Source: Vandiemenella viatica (lineage: Eukaryota > Arthropoda > Insecta > Orthoptera > Morabidae). Taken from it: a stretch of DNA of 64,000 bases. Every line of letters begins with the position of its first letter. The stretch's first letter is position 1. This document shows positions 23,199 through 33,437 of this stretch, piece after piece. The translations under genes were made by a program, and so were the position numbers. The stretch lies in the NCBI GenBank assembly GCA_031002005.1, contig CM061920.1, positions 53,112,610 to 53,176,609 on the forward strand, written 5' to 3'. Under the pieces are notes generated by a model that was given only the letters and a program-made list of their open reading frames with translations, did no database searches and was not told the DNA's origin.

Positions 23199-23305
23199 AG
23201 TCTCTCGAGGATGGAGTATTGCATCAAACAATCCCTTTCTCTCTTGTGCTAACCTTTTGATCACAACATACACCTTATAACCCGTTTCCTCAATTCTTAT
23301 AGGAA
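23193..23305 (-). mobile_element. RTE-like LINE 3'-end fragment (copy 4)
   Basis: gtcctcagtctctcgaggatggagtattgcatcaaac aatccctttc..tgtgctaaccttttgatcacaaca..accttataacccgtttcctcaatt is the reverse complement of the RTE-like tail (compare 14371-14480). Only about 110 bp remain. Confidence 0.65.
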
Positions 23306-23309
23306 TAAA

Positions 23310-24033
23310 TGCTGACAACCACATTTTATTGAATTATTTCTCTTATTTATTGATGCATATTTGAAATATATTTTCATATTATATTTCAGCAATCCACCAG
23401 GAAAGCCTTCGTTCACACATCTGATGTATATTTGTTTACTTCCTTTAAATCGTTTTCTTTGCCTGATTAGATGAGCATTTTCCACTTTCTCTGAATTGTA
23501 TCGCTACTATACCAATCGTACTGTGCGCCCTCATAGATAATCAACAGTAACATACCAAAATCCCAGATTTCGGAGCAGACTTCGTTACTACTATTATATT
23601 TCTGTCAACGAGACATGGCTTTATAAAGCAATTATAGCACAGTTGCGTTTACGAGCATAGGTCCAATGTAGCGGCGTGGTAAAGAGTTTCCCGCACCGGA
23701 TATTTGGAGATGGTACACAACGTATCCTCGATATCGGTCGTCGCCCAGATAGGCGCAACTGTATTGAAGAGTCGTGTTCCGCTCCTGGGAATCTCAAACA
23801 AGCGGCACCTACTGTGCAGTACACTGCTCCGCTCAATGCAGTTCAAAAACTACTTTGCTTTCGTTCGGCCGTTACTGATATTTTTAAGTTTACCAAATGA
23901 TGAAAAGTTATTGAACGCGGTCGCTCTAACCGGTAAACCACGTGACAAACACCACGCTGGCTTATTGCGTGTTAACTACCTCGGCCACGTTGCGGGCTAA
24001 ACATACCCCTTGTGTCGAGGTTTACAGAAAGTG
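23310..24033. other. No supported feature
   Basis: Overlapping short frames around 23620-23900 on both strands, with no recognisable domain. Confidence 0.5.

Positions 24034-24086
<53 letters not shown>
24034..24086. repeat. (AT)n(GT)n compound microsatellite
   Basis: About 8 at units followed by about 18 gt units. Confidence 0.95.
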
Positions 24087-24087
<1 letters not shown>

Positions 24088-25039
24088 ACTGACCACGTCC
24101 ATACTTGTAGAGTTATCAAATAATAGGACCGCAGAAAGAATGGTTCAAGGCGGAGATTTCCGACAGTTCCTCTGGATGAGTGAAAGCACCACCACAGTGG
24201 ATTTTGGGCCGTATCACATCGCGATTTAAGTCGCGTGGCATGCATAATTCGAGGTTCTTCAGTTACAATTTCCAGACCGTTTTCCTTGATCAACTAGGGA
24301 AATCTTCATCTCAAAAACTGCATTTCTGCTAAATTGATAACACGAAACGTACACAACGAAGTTTCCACTGCTCGGAGATAGGTGGCGATACTTTGGTATC
24401 TGAACTTCATACAGCATTCGGTTCAGACTCGGTCGTCAGAAAGAGTTCTTAGCAAGCAGATTAAGGTTATACTAAAATAGGAGAACACATGACCAGGACG
24501 CCGCACTCGTGATGTACTGCGGGCGGGCGAGGCCGTCTCCATGGCAACGCGACTGCCGCATCCACTGTGCGTCAGACAGGGCGTGGCGGACACCTCTAGG
24601 AGAAACACGGCGATAACGGCATTCACAAGGAGTAAGGTCATCCATACCATACAATGAGAACAAAAAACATTAATATAATAAAACAGCTAGTAATAAAATA
24701 GAATGTGCGTTATTCCAGCGATAACAAGCAGACAGGCCGCAGAGATAGGTGTGAACTATTTTGTTGTGGCGGAGGAGCCCGTACAAAGCGGCCACACTTG
24801 TCCGGCCTCGCATGCCGCCACTCCACCTGTCTGCACTCACACTCAACATTGCATTTCCTGAACACCTTATTACAACGAAAGTAGTAAACCGGTCAATCAT
24901 TTCGATTTAGGGATCTGAAATAATTTCACTTTCCTGTATCACAGATTATAGTGAGCAGTCTCTTTGGCACGATTAGAGTACTCGGAGTCGACACAACTGA
25001 GTACCAATAGCGCAGACCTTCCTGGCCCAATACTCTGGA
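24087..25039. other. No supported feature; two GC-rich patches
   Basis: GC-rich patches at about 24480-24640 and 24720-24860. I read all three minus frames of the first as a possible further exon of the TRIT1-like gene and found none of its conserved motifs. Nothing else recognised. Confidence 0.45.
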
Positions 25040-25272
25040 AGCTGTGGAGCTTGGTGGGCTAGCGGGAGTACGTGGGTTCATACCTCCGCACGGCCAATCA
25101 CATGTCGGTTTTCCATAGCTCCCCGAAGTCGCACCACGCGTGCCTGGATGATTTCTCGGAAAGACCATGGCCGAATTCCTTCGCGTTCATTGTCCCACAC
25201 TCCCCCTTATCATCTCTCTCCTCTAAAAATTTCAACATCGACGAGACACAGCGCTATAATCAAAACAAAAAA
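25040..25272 (+). mobile_element. SINE-A, degenerate
   Basis: Plus-strand copy: a decayed head gtacgtgggttcatacctcc, the body tcggttttccatagctcccc and gaccatggccgaattccttcgc, and the tail atcgacgagacacagcgctataatc then an A-rich end. Subfamily ii tail. Confidence 0.7.
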
Positions 25273-26408
25273 TGTAAAACTTGCCAATTGATGCTATATA
25301 GTTAGATAGTAAGAACTTTTTGCACTAAACGTTGTGGTGAATACATTAATATTGGTTATTCCATGTTCCCGAGTAAGCTCGTTTTGTCGTAAGATCCACT
25401 GAGAACCTCGCATCTTCAGATATATCACCAAGTTCTAAAACTTGACAAGTATATATTTCACTGCTATTGGTGATTAGATTCTGATTAAACAATTTCAAAA
25501 AGTAAAGTAAACTGTTCTGTTATTTGCTTAAATGTTATAACGAACTATTTAATGTGATTTTTACAATAACGTAAGGTTATTACAGGGACGACCGTGTAAA
25601 CTAACCTGGTTTGTTCGCCAATGCAAATACGAATGCAGCGAAAAAAACCAGATACATTAAGTAAACGTCTAGGAATTACTGTTTATTGTTATACTCGACG
25701 TCTCTTCAGACTAACACTACAGAGAAATCAGATCGGTTGTTAGGACATTCGTCTGAACTCAACTGAACACGCGAAATCGTTGCGCAACAGACTTCGTAAT
25801 ACAGGAGAATAGAAGGGGAGGTGACGGGGTTTGTTTATAGTGGCTGATAGGTGCTGATGTGCGTTATCTAGTCAAACTTTAACGTCGGAAATGCTTACTC
25901 AAATTAAATTTTCCACAACAAGAACAGGCCATAGACGTATCATACCAAAGAAAGAAATGTTATGTAGGTAGAAGTAAAAATATAATTAATTTCAATACTT
26001 GTAATGAAACTGCTGAATGTGAAGTTATATGAAACTTGTCCAAGCATTTTAATACTAGTAACGGAGATATTCTCTAGCACTTTCACGTCATGCGGAAAAA
26101 AAGGGACTCAACTGGTAGCACCGTGGTTCACCCTTTCCCTGCTTTGACCGCACAACTAAAAACAACAAACTGCACGTTAACAACACTAGTACCTCTGGTG
26201 TAAATACGTATAACAGCACCTACACAACTCTCCATTGCACCGCGCACGACTAATCTATTTAGGATTTTCTCGTAGTCCGGTAATTTATACCTTAACTTTA
26301 AAAGCATTATTGCAGGAAATGTGAGACACAAAATATACAATGAATTTTCAAAACGGAATTACGAGTTATACAGTAGAAGTTCAAGTGCAGACAAACTTGG
26401 AACACTAG
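25273..26408. other. No supported feature
   Basis: AT-rich, 1.1 kb; nothing recognised on either strand. Confidence 0.5.
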
Positions 26409-26494
26409 AGTCGAGAGAGGGCAAGGAACGGGAAGGAATTCGGCCTTGGCCTGCAGTGATTTCGGGGAAACCACGAAAAACCGAAATCTGGATC
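26409..26494 (-). mobile_element. SINE-A internal fragment
   Basis: Only the middle of the element remains: gcaaggaacgggaaggaatt, cggccttggcc, then agtgatttcggggaaacc and aaaccgaaatctggat. An internal deletion removed the block between ggcct and gcagtgatt. Confidence 0.7.
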
Positions 26495-27172
26495 GACGTC
26501 CAACAAATCAGGCAGTCTAGGCAGTACGCTAAGGTCAGAGTGGTCGACAGAAACAGTGTTCAGTTCAGGGAAATAGAGACATGCGTACACGTTCACTGGA
26601 ATCTCCACTGAACTACGTACGAAAGAAGTTAAAATGACGAATAACGAATTCGAAGAGACGACTGTATGACTCTCCCTGTTATTTTGCTAAAACACTTTTA
26701 ACATTAAATTTTGCAAGAAAAAAATTCTGGAACGGTTTGTATGGTTATATGCAGCTCGCTTGGGTTCTCACTCTTTACTAAGAACCGTTCTAAGTCTAGA
26801 GATAAAAAAGTGTCTCTGCGAACAGCAAAGGCAACAGGTATAATCCCCAACAAAACAATGAATCACACGCATTGCGCAAACAGTTTCATATTCACTCGCA
26901 CCAGTGACAGCAAAGTCACAACGTGGATGCAACCCGCAGGACGTTGCGTCATATGTCCCAATAACATCAGTTCGGCCTTGTCAGTCTGACTCGTAGGGTG
27001 TCAGCTACATCAACATCGCCGTAACATTGCGAAACTACCTGCAGCACCCCACTGAATGAATGAGTCATCAAAACACCATCAGGCGTAAATTCAAATACAT
27101 ACCTCAGCACAAGGAAATCTTAAAGTTTCAAATTTTGATCCATAACTTGCGTCATTTGTTACTACGTCCATC

Positions 27173-27203
<31 letters not shown>

Positions 27204-27541
27204 GTGGTTTAATTATTTTTCAGTGTGACTGTGTTTTTAATGTTGTTTTAATTGTAAACTGTGTAAATGTTTGTAATCAGATGTATTTCGGGTTTCCATA
27301 GATAGTAGTGTGGTGTAGCACGGAGCAAACAAAAGAGTGGAGACGACGCAAGAGACCTTCACCGCGCAATGAAGTGAAGGCGGGTAGAGAGAATTGGGGA
27401 GGGGAATTCCGAAGAGAAACGGGGAATGAGCACACAGACCTCAAGCGGATTCTAAGAGTACCGTGGCATCGCAGATTGATGATGGATTATTATGTAACCG
27501 GACAAGAGAAGTCAAATATGAAGAATAATTTTTTATATATA
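26495..27541. other. No supported feature; contains a poly-T tract
   Basis: A 28-bp T run at about 27172-27199. The 133-codon frame 27308-27709 runs into the mariner MITE and includes no recognisable host domain. Confidence 0.5.
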
Positions 27542-27543
27542 TA

Positions 27544-28117
27544 CAGGGTGTTACAAAAAAGGTACGGCCAAATTTTCAGGAAACATTCCTCACACACAAA
27601 CAAAGATATATGTTATGTGGACATGTGTCCGGAAACGCTTACTTTCCATGTTAGAGCTCATTTTAGTTTCGTTAGTATGTTAGTACGCTCTCCTGACCTC
27701 AACCCTTGACTTCCATTTATGGGGGCATTTGAAAGCCCTTTTGTGCGCAAGCCCGGTACCAAATTTAGAGACTCTTCGTGCTCGTATTGTGGACGGCTGT
27801 GATACAATACGCCATTCTCCAGGGCTGCATCAGCGCATCAGGGATTCCATGCGACGGAAGGTGGATGGATGCATGTATCCTCGCTAACGGAGGACATTTT
27901 GAACATTTCCTGTAACAAAGTGTTTGAAGTCACGCTGGTACGTTCTGTTGCTGTGTGTTTCCATTCCATGTTTAATGTGATTTGAAGAGAAGTAATAAAA
28001 TGAGCTCTAACATGGAAAGTAAGCGTTTCCGGACACATGTCCACATAACATATTTTCTTTGTTTGTGTGTGAGGAATGTTTCCTGAAAGTTTGGCCGTAC
28101 CTCTTTGTAACACCCTG
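27544..28117. mobile_element. Tc1/mariner MITE with 122-bp TIRs and transposase debris
   Basis: Left TIR 27544-27665 and right TIR 27996-28117 are near-perfect inverted copies over 122 bp, starting cagggtgttacaaa and ending ..tttgtaacaccctg. They are flanked by TA on both sides (27542-27543, 28118-28119), the Tc1/mariner target. Between the arms, on the plus strand, lies a decayed transposase C-terminus: PDLNP at the edge, then a frame with LWGHLKALLCASP, LRARIVDGCDTIRHSPG and SMRRKVDGC. These fit the usual end of Tc1/mariner-type transposases. The catalytic core is deleted. The right end lies 184 bp from the TRIT1-like exon, in the intron downstream of its splice donor. Confidence 0.9.
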
Positions 28118-28301
28118 TATATATATATCCTGCTTAGTTCCTGAGATATACTGTCTCAAAAGTGATGTGTTTTGGGTTGACATGCATAAGAAAAATTTAT
28201 CCAAGCGAAAACAAACGTACAGTGGTCAACCGGAAGTTAACAACAGCACACTTTGTGAGGTGGCGCCGCAGGGCTCTATACAGTGTGCGGGGTTGGCTCA
28301 C

Positions 28302-28417
28302 CGGTTGTCTGCGAGGCGCTGCTGGTTGTAGGCCCTGTGGAACTCCTGCAGCTCCGCCACCAGTCCCCGCTCCATCATCTCGTCAACGCGAGCGTCCAGG
28401 CGCTGGTCCAGCACCTC
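28302..28417 (-). CDS. TRIT1: Internal exon of tRNA dimethylallyltransferase (TRIT1/MiaA family)
   Basis: The minus strand encodes 38 codons plus two bases. The peptide starts EVLDQRLDARVDEMMERGL and continues VAELQEFHRAYNQQRLADN, ending in a split Arg codon (phase 2). This is the conserved LDxRLDxRVDxMxxxGLxxEL...FHxxYN segment of tRNA isopentenyltransferases, which follows the catalytic and tRNA-binding core. The family transfers a dimethylallyl group to A37 next to the anticodon of cytosolic and mitochondrial tRNAs reading UNN codons. The exon is bounded by ..gttgtgttgcag| upstream and |gtgagcc downstream, both good splice sites. The frame is open and uninterrupted and the exon is GC-rich unlike its surroundings. 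No N-terminal P-loop exon or C-terminal zinc-finger exon was found in the window, so the gene is only partly contained here. A processed pseudogene is unlikely because both splice sites are intact. Confidence 0.9.
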
Positions 28418-28928
28418 CTGCAACACAACGTTCGACAACATCAAACAGCGGTTTCACTTCAAAATCGTATCTAGAAACCGTCAACCAATTTCGCCCCGCA
28501 AAACCGAAGTCTGAATATTCTAAGAATACCCAATATTCGTGTTTACGACTAAAATATTTTTAACAGTTGCATCGATATTCTCTTCGCTCCAATTTTAGCA
28601 ATTACTTTATCTGTGTGTTCCTCCAAATAAAGTTGCATAATATCACCTATTATTCTATTTTTCTTTCTATAATGTCCTAAAGGCTATTATGAGCTTTAGG
28701 ACAATATCGATGTGAACCAATCGTCATATTTTGGGTCCACTGAATCTGTTTTCGCCATTATGGCAGTTTTTCATGGGGTTACTGAACACAATTATTAGAG
28801 TAGTAACAATCAGATTCCCGCAGCATTCAGCGACAGGTGCAGTATTTCGTACCCTTGATTTGATGATACAATTTTATGACAGTTTTTTTAATCTTATTTT
28901 TGCTTATGGTTTTAAGCTTCGTTTATTT
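28418..28928. other. Intron of the TRIT1-like gene, no other feature
   Basis: AT-rich DNA immediately upstream (in gene direction) of the exon. It contains the splice acceptor region at 28418-28440; otherwise nothing recognised. Confidence 0.55.
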
Positions 28929-29121
28929 CGACGTCATTACATGCGGAAGATTGGGGAGAAGCAATGGGAAGAAATTAGCCATGGCCTTTAGAAGGAAGCA
29001 TACCGTAGTAATTTGGGGAAACCATGAAAAACCGAAAACTAGATGCCCGGACGGGGATCCGAACCGCCGTCCTCCCGAATGCGAGGCCAGAGCGTTAACC
29101 ACTCACCCACGACGCTCGATC
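28929..29121 (-). mobile_element. SINE-A, nearly complete
   Basis: Minus-strand copy from cgacgtcattac through attagccatggcctttagaagg, atttggggaaaccatg and a well-kept head (gatccgaaccgccgtcctcccg..gttaaccactcacccacgacgctcg). The cattcacctgg block is missing by internal deletion. Confidence 0.85.
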
Positions 29122-29245
29122 ATACGGGCATTCACCTGGAGTGATTTGAGGAAAATCATGTAAAATCCAAACCTGAATGGCAAGAGGGAGATTTGAATCC
29201 ACGTCCTCCCGTATACCAGTCAAAGAGTCATCGCTCACTGAACGG
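29122..29245 (-). mobile_element. SINE-A, second partial copy in tandem
   Basis: Begins ggcattcacctggagtgatt and ends with a decayed head (gatttgaatccacgtcctcccg..catcgctcactgaac), same orientation as its neighbour. The junction falls at the same internal position where the left copy has its gap, suggesting a head-to-tail dimer or an insertion at a homologous site. Confidence 0.75.
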
Positions 29246-29879
29246 GATCCGTCAGTTTATATGAAAATGTCACTAAACTGTGAGAGAGTTAGTCGAATTC
29301 TGAGACATATGGGAAACGGCTACATCTTTATACAGCAGAAAGAGGCAACTGCAGAGCAAAACGTTAGATTGTTACTGGGGATGTAGGATTTATCAGGCAC
29401 ATGAATACGGAGAGACTAAAAAGAAACAAGAAAATGTTTAAGATTAGGTCAAAAGTCACGAGGATGAGGACAAAGAAAGGAAAAACAGTGTCTGAAAATG
29501 AAGTTACTGCGGTAGAGAATAAACATTTGTTGTAGTGATGTGTTGTCGAGGTGAGTTGCCCGGTCGTTTGCACTGCAGTGCTACTCACTCTCTCTGAGCC
29601 CCGCCAGACTACACCACGCAAATAAACACGACACACAGCGGAATGCAGCGCAACTCGACAACGCGCTAAACAGCGGGAGGGACGCTAACTCAGCCGTTTC
29701 CTTTCACATTACTTAAGCAGGACAGTAACAACAATCTCTATCCACTTTATCTGTATTTGTTATTTCGACCTCAAATGGTAATGATGAAGCAATATCTCCG
29801 CAAATATTTCGTTTGTTTCGGTCCTCCGTTAAAAACTTCCCTACCAACCGTGACGGTAACACACAGCAGAAGGAATACT
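29246..29879. other. No supported feature
   Basis: Mixed composition, GC-richer at 29520-29700. No recognisable coding block. Confidence 0.5.
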
Positions 29880-30050
29880 GGTTCAAGGGTGAGCGGTAAA
29901 GTCCAGGCCTGGCATTACGGTTGGCCATCCTGATCTGGGTTTTCCATGGTTTTTCCGTATCACTCCAGGCGAATGCTGGGATGGTTCCTCACAATAGCCT
30001 ATGGGCGCCTCCTGCCATATCCAGTATATCCCTTCCGAACCATTATCCTT
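29880..30050 (+). mobile_element. SINE-A, degenerate
   Basis: Plus-strand remnant with tctgggttttccatggtttt, cactccaggcgaatgctggg and atggttcctcacaatagcc; the head is decayed and the tail unrecognisable. Confidence 0.65.
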
Positions 30051-30117
30051 TCGGATAGCTGCACTGCACCCTTCGCCACACAATTTTAGTGAATTAATAA
30101 TGATAAAATAATAATAA

Positions 30118-30235
30118 TGCAGGTTCGATTTCCCGTACGGCCACCCAGATTTTTGTTTTCCGTGGTTGCCGAAGATCAGTTCAGGTAAATTTGGGGATCA
30201 TACTTCATAGAGGCCAAAACCGACTTGCTTCCCTT
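30118..30235 (+). mobile_element. SINE-A, degenerate partial
   Basis: Plus-strand remnant starting at the box B region (caggttcgatttccc), then acccagatttttgttttccg and a poorly kept body. It ends at a 20-base T run. Confidence 0.6.
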
Positions 30236-30255
30236 TTTTTTTTTTTTTTTTTTTT

Positions 30256-30438
30256 GCAGCAATTCTTATACACAAGAAAAGGGAGACGGGAAGAAGATCA
30301 CTGTGGGCTCTTGAAGTAAACATTTCGGCGTTCATACAAAGAGACTTGCGGAAAACGAATGTGCATGGCAGGGAATTGAAGGCGCGTCCTCCCGAAAACC
30401 AGACCCGAATGTAACGGCTTACCTACACAGCTCAGCCT
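30256..30438 (-). mobile_element. SINE-A, degenerate
   Basis: Minus-strand remnant: gggagacgggaag, the body ctcttgaagtaaacatttcg..agagacttgcgg, and the head agggaattgaaggcgcgtcctcccg. Oldest grade of decay. Opposite in orientation to its left neighbour. Confidence 0.55.
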
Positions 30439-30769
30439 TTTCTGGTATTAATGATGCACTCATGTACGATACTTTAAGGAAAATAGTGCCTCTATTAGGA
30501 AAAGCAACACGGCGAATAGAAATTAGACAAAATCAAAACAATAAACATTACTCAAAAACAACTTTCCGTAAACTGAAGGAGAATACAAAGATTAATATTA
30601 CCAATTTCCCGTTATAGTTTATATAAATTTATGTATGAACTGAACAACGTGTAGTCACGTCAGTAATAAGAGTAAAAATGGGAAAAAATTAATAAAAAAA
30701 AACACGATTAGAAGAAACGGAAAAAGTTTGATACACAACACGACTAAGAGTAAAAATTTTGTAATTATT
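30439..30769. other. No supported feature
   Basis: AT-rich DNA between a SINE and a LINE; nothing recognised. Confidence 0.5.
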
Positions 30770-31145
30770 AAAAAAATTGAAGCATTTGAAATGTGGTGCT
30801 ACAGAAGAATGCCGAAAATTAAGTGGACAGACAAAGTAAGAAATGAACGAGTTTTGGAAACGATGGGTGAGGAAAGAAGTTTGTGGAAGAAGCTTACAGA
30901 AAGAAGAGACAGGCTGGTAGGTCATATTTTGAGACATGCTGAATTGGTTAATTTGCTGGTGGAGGTAACAGTCGAAGGTAAGAAGTATAGAGGAAGACAG
31001 AGATTAGAATATATGTAGCAGATAATTGAGGATGTGGATAGTAAGGGGTATGTAGAGATGAAGAGGTTAGCACAATATAAGAAGGGATTGTATCAAACCA
31101 GTCGAAAGACTGACGACAGCAAAAAAAAAAAAAAAAAAAAAAAAA
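30770..31145 (+). mobile_element. RTE-like LINE 3' end with poly-A (copy 5)
   Basis: 5'-truncated plus-strand copy, about 80-90% identical by eye to 2660-3027. Peptide blocks: FEMWCYRRMPKIKWTDKVRN, LWKKLTERRDRLVGHILRHA and YRGRQRLEYM, then a stop. The 3' tail gtcgaaagactgacgacagc leads into a 26-base A run (31119-31144). The best-preserved copy of this family in the window. Confidence 0.85.
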
Positions 31146-31790
31146 GCATACTGGAAAGAAGAAAGCAAAACAGAACTCCCTTCTACTGTATCTATTAACT
31201 AACTGGTGCTGTAAGTTATCCAAGTTGTAAAGAGCAAAATTATCGACTCATTACATTTTCTTATGAATAAAAGTAAGTGCGACGTAAACGCAAACTCGTG
31301 GGCTCCTAGACTCGCAGATTCCAGCCCGCGCGCTTATTCATGTGAAGCCTCCCGCAAATAATTTCGACAGTGGTCTAGGGAAGCTTCGCACAATGGACAG
31401 GACGTTCCTATTCAATTGACTCGCCTGCGTCAAGAAGTTCACAGCGGGAGCAAGGCCGTTGTTCTGGATAGGGTCAGTGACTTTAGAAAGTGTGGAGGGA
31501 GACGACAAGTTTTGGCGAAGAGAAACATTGGAGGACGTGAACCGGGCGAGATATCAAAATGTACAAATAAGAACTAGGTTCCATAACTGCAGCCAATGAA
31601 ATGTTCTCTCTCTGTTTTGGTTTCGGCTGGTCTCGGATAGACGTCCGGGGGTGGCTGGAACGGCGGCAGGTTGAGTCCCACGTGCCAGTGAGGCATTGGC
31701 GCCTTCCCTGGATGAGGTAAGTACTATAGAATACTGGTGGCCGCAGTGTGTTGGCAGCAACAGTTCCGTGTTGACATCCGTCGAGCGAAG
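31146..31790. other. Possible 5' UTR of the Jockey-like element
   Basis: GC-balanced from about 31290 onward, unlike the AT-rich DNA to the left. It leads into ORF1, so part of it is probably the element's 5' UTR. I cannot place the 5' boundary: no TSD was found and no second copy is in the window. Confidence 0.4.
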
Positions 31791-33437
31791 ATGAGCAACA
31801 AGGAAAGTTCTCGCCGCACTGCCGTGCCAGGCGGGTCGAGTGCCCCAGGGTACCCGGCTTTGCCGGCGGCAGCAGCGGCCCCGTTGACGACCCGGCTTAC
31901 GGACTTGGACCACGAATCGGCTTCACAAGATACTCAAGGACTGGACCAGCAAATCAATGCGAATACTATCGCTGAATCTAATATGGACTGGTATAGCGAT
32001 ACTTCTTCAGATGAGGACGCAGACATGGCCGCAGCGGACCAGTCTACCACATCAAGGAAAAGAACGGCAGTGACAAACGACAAGGAGGGGCGGAGAAAGA
32101 AGAGAGCCACTTCCACCTCCTGCAAGGCTATGAAGAACATCTACATGAAGACTGCACGAACGAAAAGAGTAGTGGATGCGGATGGCTTTGTTGAACCGCG
32201 ACGCACCGCTCCCGCAGCAAGACTGAGCACTACTGCCCCCGCAGTTCCAACCTGCAACCAATTTGCCTCTCTTCAAACAGAGGAACAACCAGAAAGCAGT
32301 AGCGTCAAAACATACAGGCCTCCACCACTGATACTGAATTATAAGGACAGCTACATGAAACTGTACCAGCAATTGAAGACCCTATGTGGTGGTGGGTTCA
32401 CAGTTAAAACAGCAGGTAAAGACCTGTACAAGATCCAGACAAAGACAGCAGCTGAACATAATGCGGTCACAGGATACGCATCCTTGAACCAGATTTCCTT
32501 CTACACCTTTCCCTCAGCGGAGGAAAAGTTTCTAAAAGTTGTCATCAGGGGGATGCCCTTTAGCATCTCACCAGAAGAAGTTAAAGAGGAACTAGCAGAA
32601 CAAGGCTATGCCGCAAGAACCGTGGTGAGGCTCCGTTCCCCCAAGACCAACCAAGAGGTCCCACTGGTCCTGGTTGTACTCACCGACTCCGTGGAAAACA
32701 GGGGTATTTTCAAAATGACTGCACTCTGTGCCCTCAGAGTTACAGTTGAAAAGCTGCGTAGCAAGAGGGGCCCTCCCCAATGTTTTAATTGCCAGGGAGT
32801 AGGGCATGTCGCCAGGCACTGCTCAATGCCTGCCAAGTGTGTGAAGTGTGCTGGGGAACACTCCTCAAAAGACTGCCGTATTAAGAAAGGTGATACTCCA
32901 CCTAAGTGCGTGAACTGTGGCGGGCAGCACGTAGCAAGTTACAGGAAATGTTCTGCCTTCGGTAGATTTGAGGAAAGGCAAAAAGCCAATAACTCCTTGT
33001 ACCTCGCTGCCATTAGGAAACAACAGAGGCAGAAGATGAAACAAGATAAGGTATCAAATGCCAGCCAAGCTACTAAGGACTCAACGAGTGTCACCTATGC
33101 GGAAATAGCCATCAATCCGCCTGCAGGAGACACACAGAATGATACAAACAACTCATGTAACCTCCCGCCTGGTAACGCACCTCCTGTAAACGACAGGAGG
33201 AAAACTGATTGGCGTGGAAAACGACCACCGGACCAAACAAGCAAGGGCGCATCTAAAAACCACCCGCAGAACACAGAAAGTCAGAATGACGATTCAATGC
33301 TTAGTATGGTGCAATCATTACTGCAAGCTGTCATCACCATGATCCAAGACATTCCGCGGCAAATTTCTGCTGCAGTTCAGTCAGCGCTTGAGGCTGTCCA
33401 CAAGGATACAAAAAACTTGCACGATGGCCAGAATTGA
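31791..33437 (+). CDS. Jockey-like retrotransposon ORF1 (gag-like, zinc-knuckle protein)
   Basis: Open for 548 codons from the ATG at 31791; the upstream in-frame GTG at 31737 is less likely as a start. The N-terminal third is Ser/Thr/Ala-rich and basic, with an RRKKRATS stretch that could serve in nuclear entry or RNA binding. A pre-knuckle domain follows at about residues 240-320 (FLKVVIRGMPFSISPEEV..VRLRSPKTN). Then come three CCHC-type knuckles at about 330-385: CFNCQGVGHVARHC, CVKCAGEHSSKDC and CVNCGGQHVASYRKC. This order is the hallmark of Jockey-clade ORF1 proteins, which bind the element RNA. The C-terminus is Gln/Asn-rich. It has no disabling mutation. Its stop overlaps the ORF2 start by 14 bp. 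Confidence 0.9.
   Translation: MSNKESSRRTAVPGGSSAPGYPALPAAAAAPLTTRLTDLDHESASQDTQGLDQQINANTIAESNMDWYSDTSSDEDADMAAADQSTTSRKRTAVTNDKEGRRKKRATSTSCKAMKNIYMKTARTKRVVDADGFVEPRRTAPAARLSTTAPAVPTCNQFASLQTEEQPESSSVKTYRPPPLILNYKDSYMKLYQQLKTLCGGGFTVKTAGKDLYKIQTKTAAEHNAVTGYASLNQISFYTFPSAEEKFLKVVIRGMPFSISPEEVKEELAEQGYAARTVVRLRSPKTNQEVPLVLVVLTDSVENRGIFKMTALCALRVTVEKLRSKRGPPQCFNCQGVGHVARHCSMPAKCVKCAGEHSSKDCRIKKGDTPPKCVNCGGQHVASYRKCSAFGRFEERQKANNSLYLAAIRKQQRQKMKQDKVSNASQATKDSTSVTYAEIAINPPAGDTQNDTNNSCNLPPGNAPPVNDRRKTDWRGKRPPDQTSKGASKNHPQNTESQNDDSMLSMVQSLLQAVITMIQDIPRQISAAVQSALEAVHKDTKNLHDGQN

Noticed and set aside
22513..23280. 255-codon plus-strand open frame
   Set aside because: It runs through two minus-strand SINE-A copies and the (AT)n tract; open by chance.
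24480..24860. GC-rich patches as further exons of the TRIT1-like gene
   Set aside because: None of the three minus frames of the first patch, nor the long frame of the second, contains the motifs expected downstream (GIxQSIGFKEF-like or the C2H2 finger).
27400..27490. Possible LINE RT C-terminus (LRVPWHRR-like peptide)
   Set aside because: Only one short motif resembles the family; surrounding sequence does not match the RTE-like copies.
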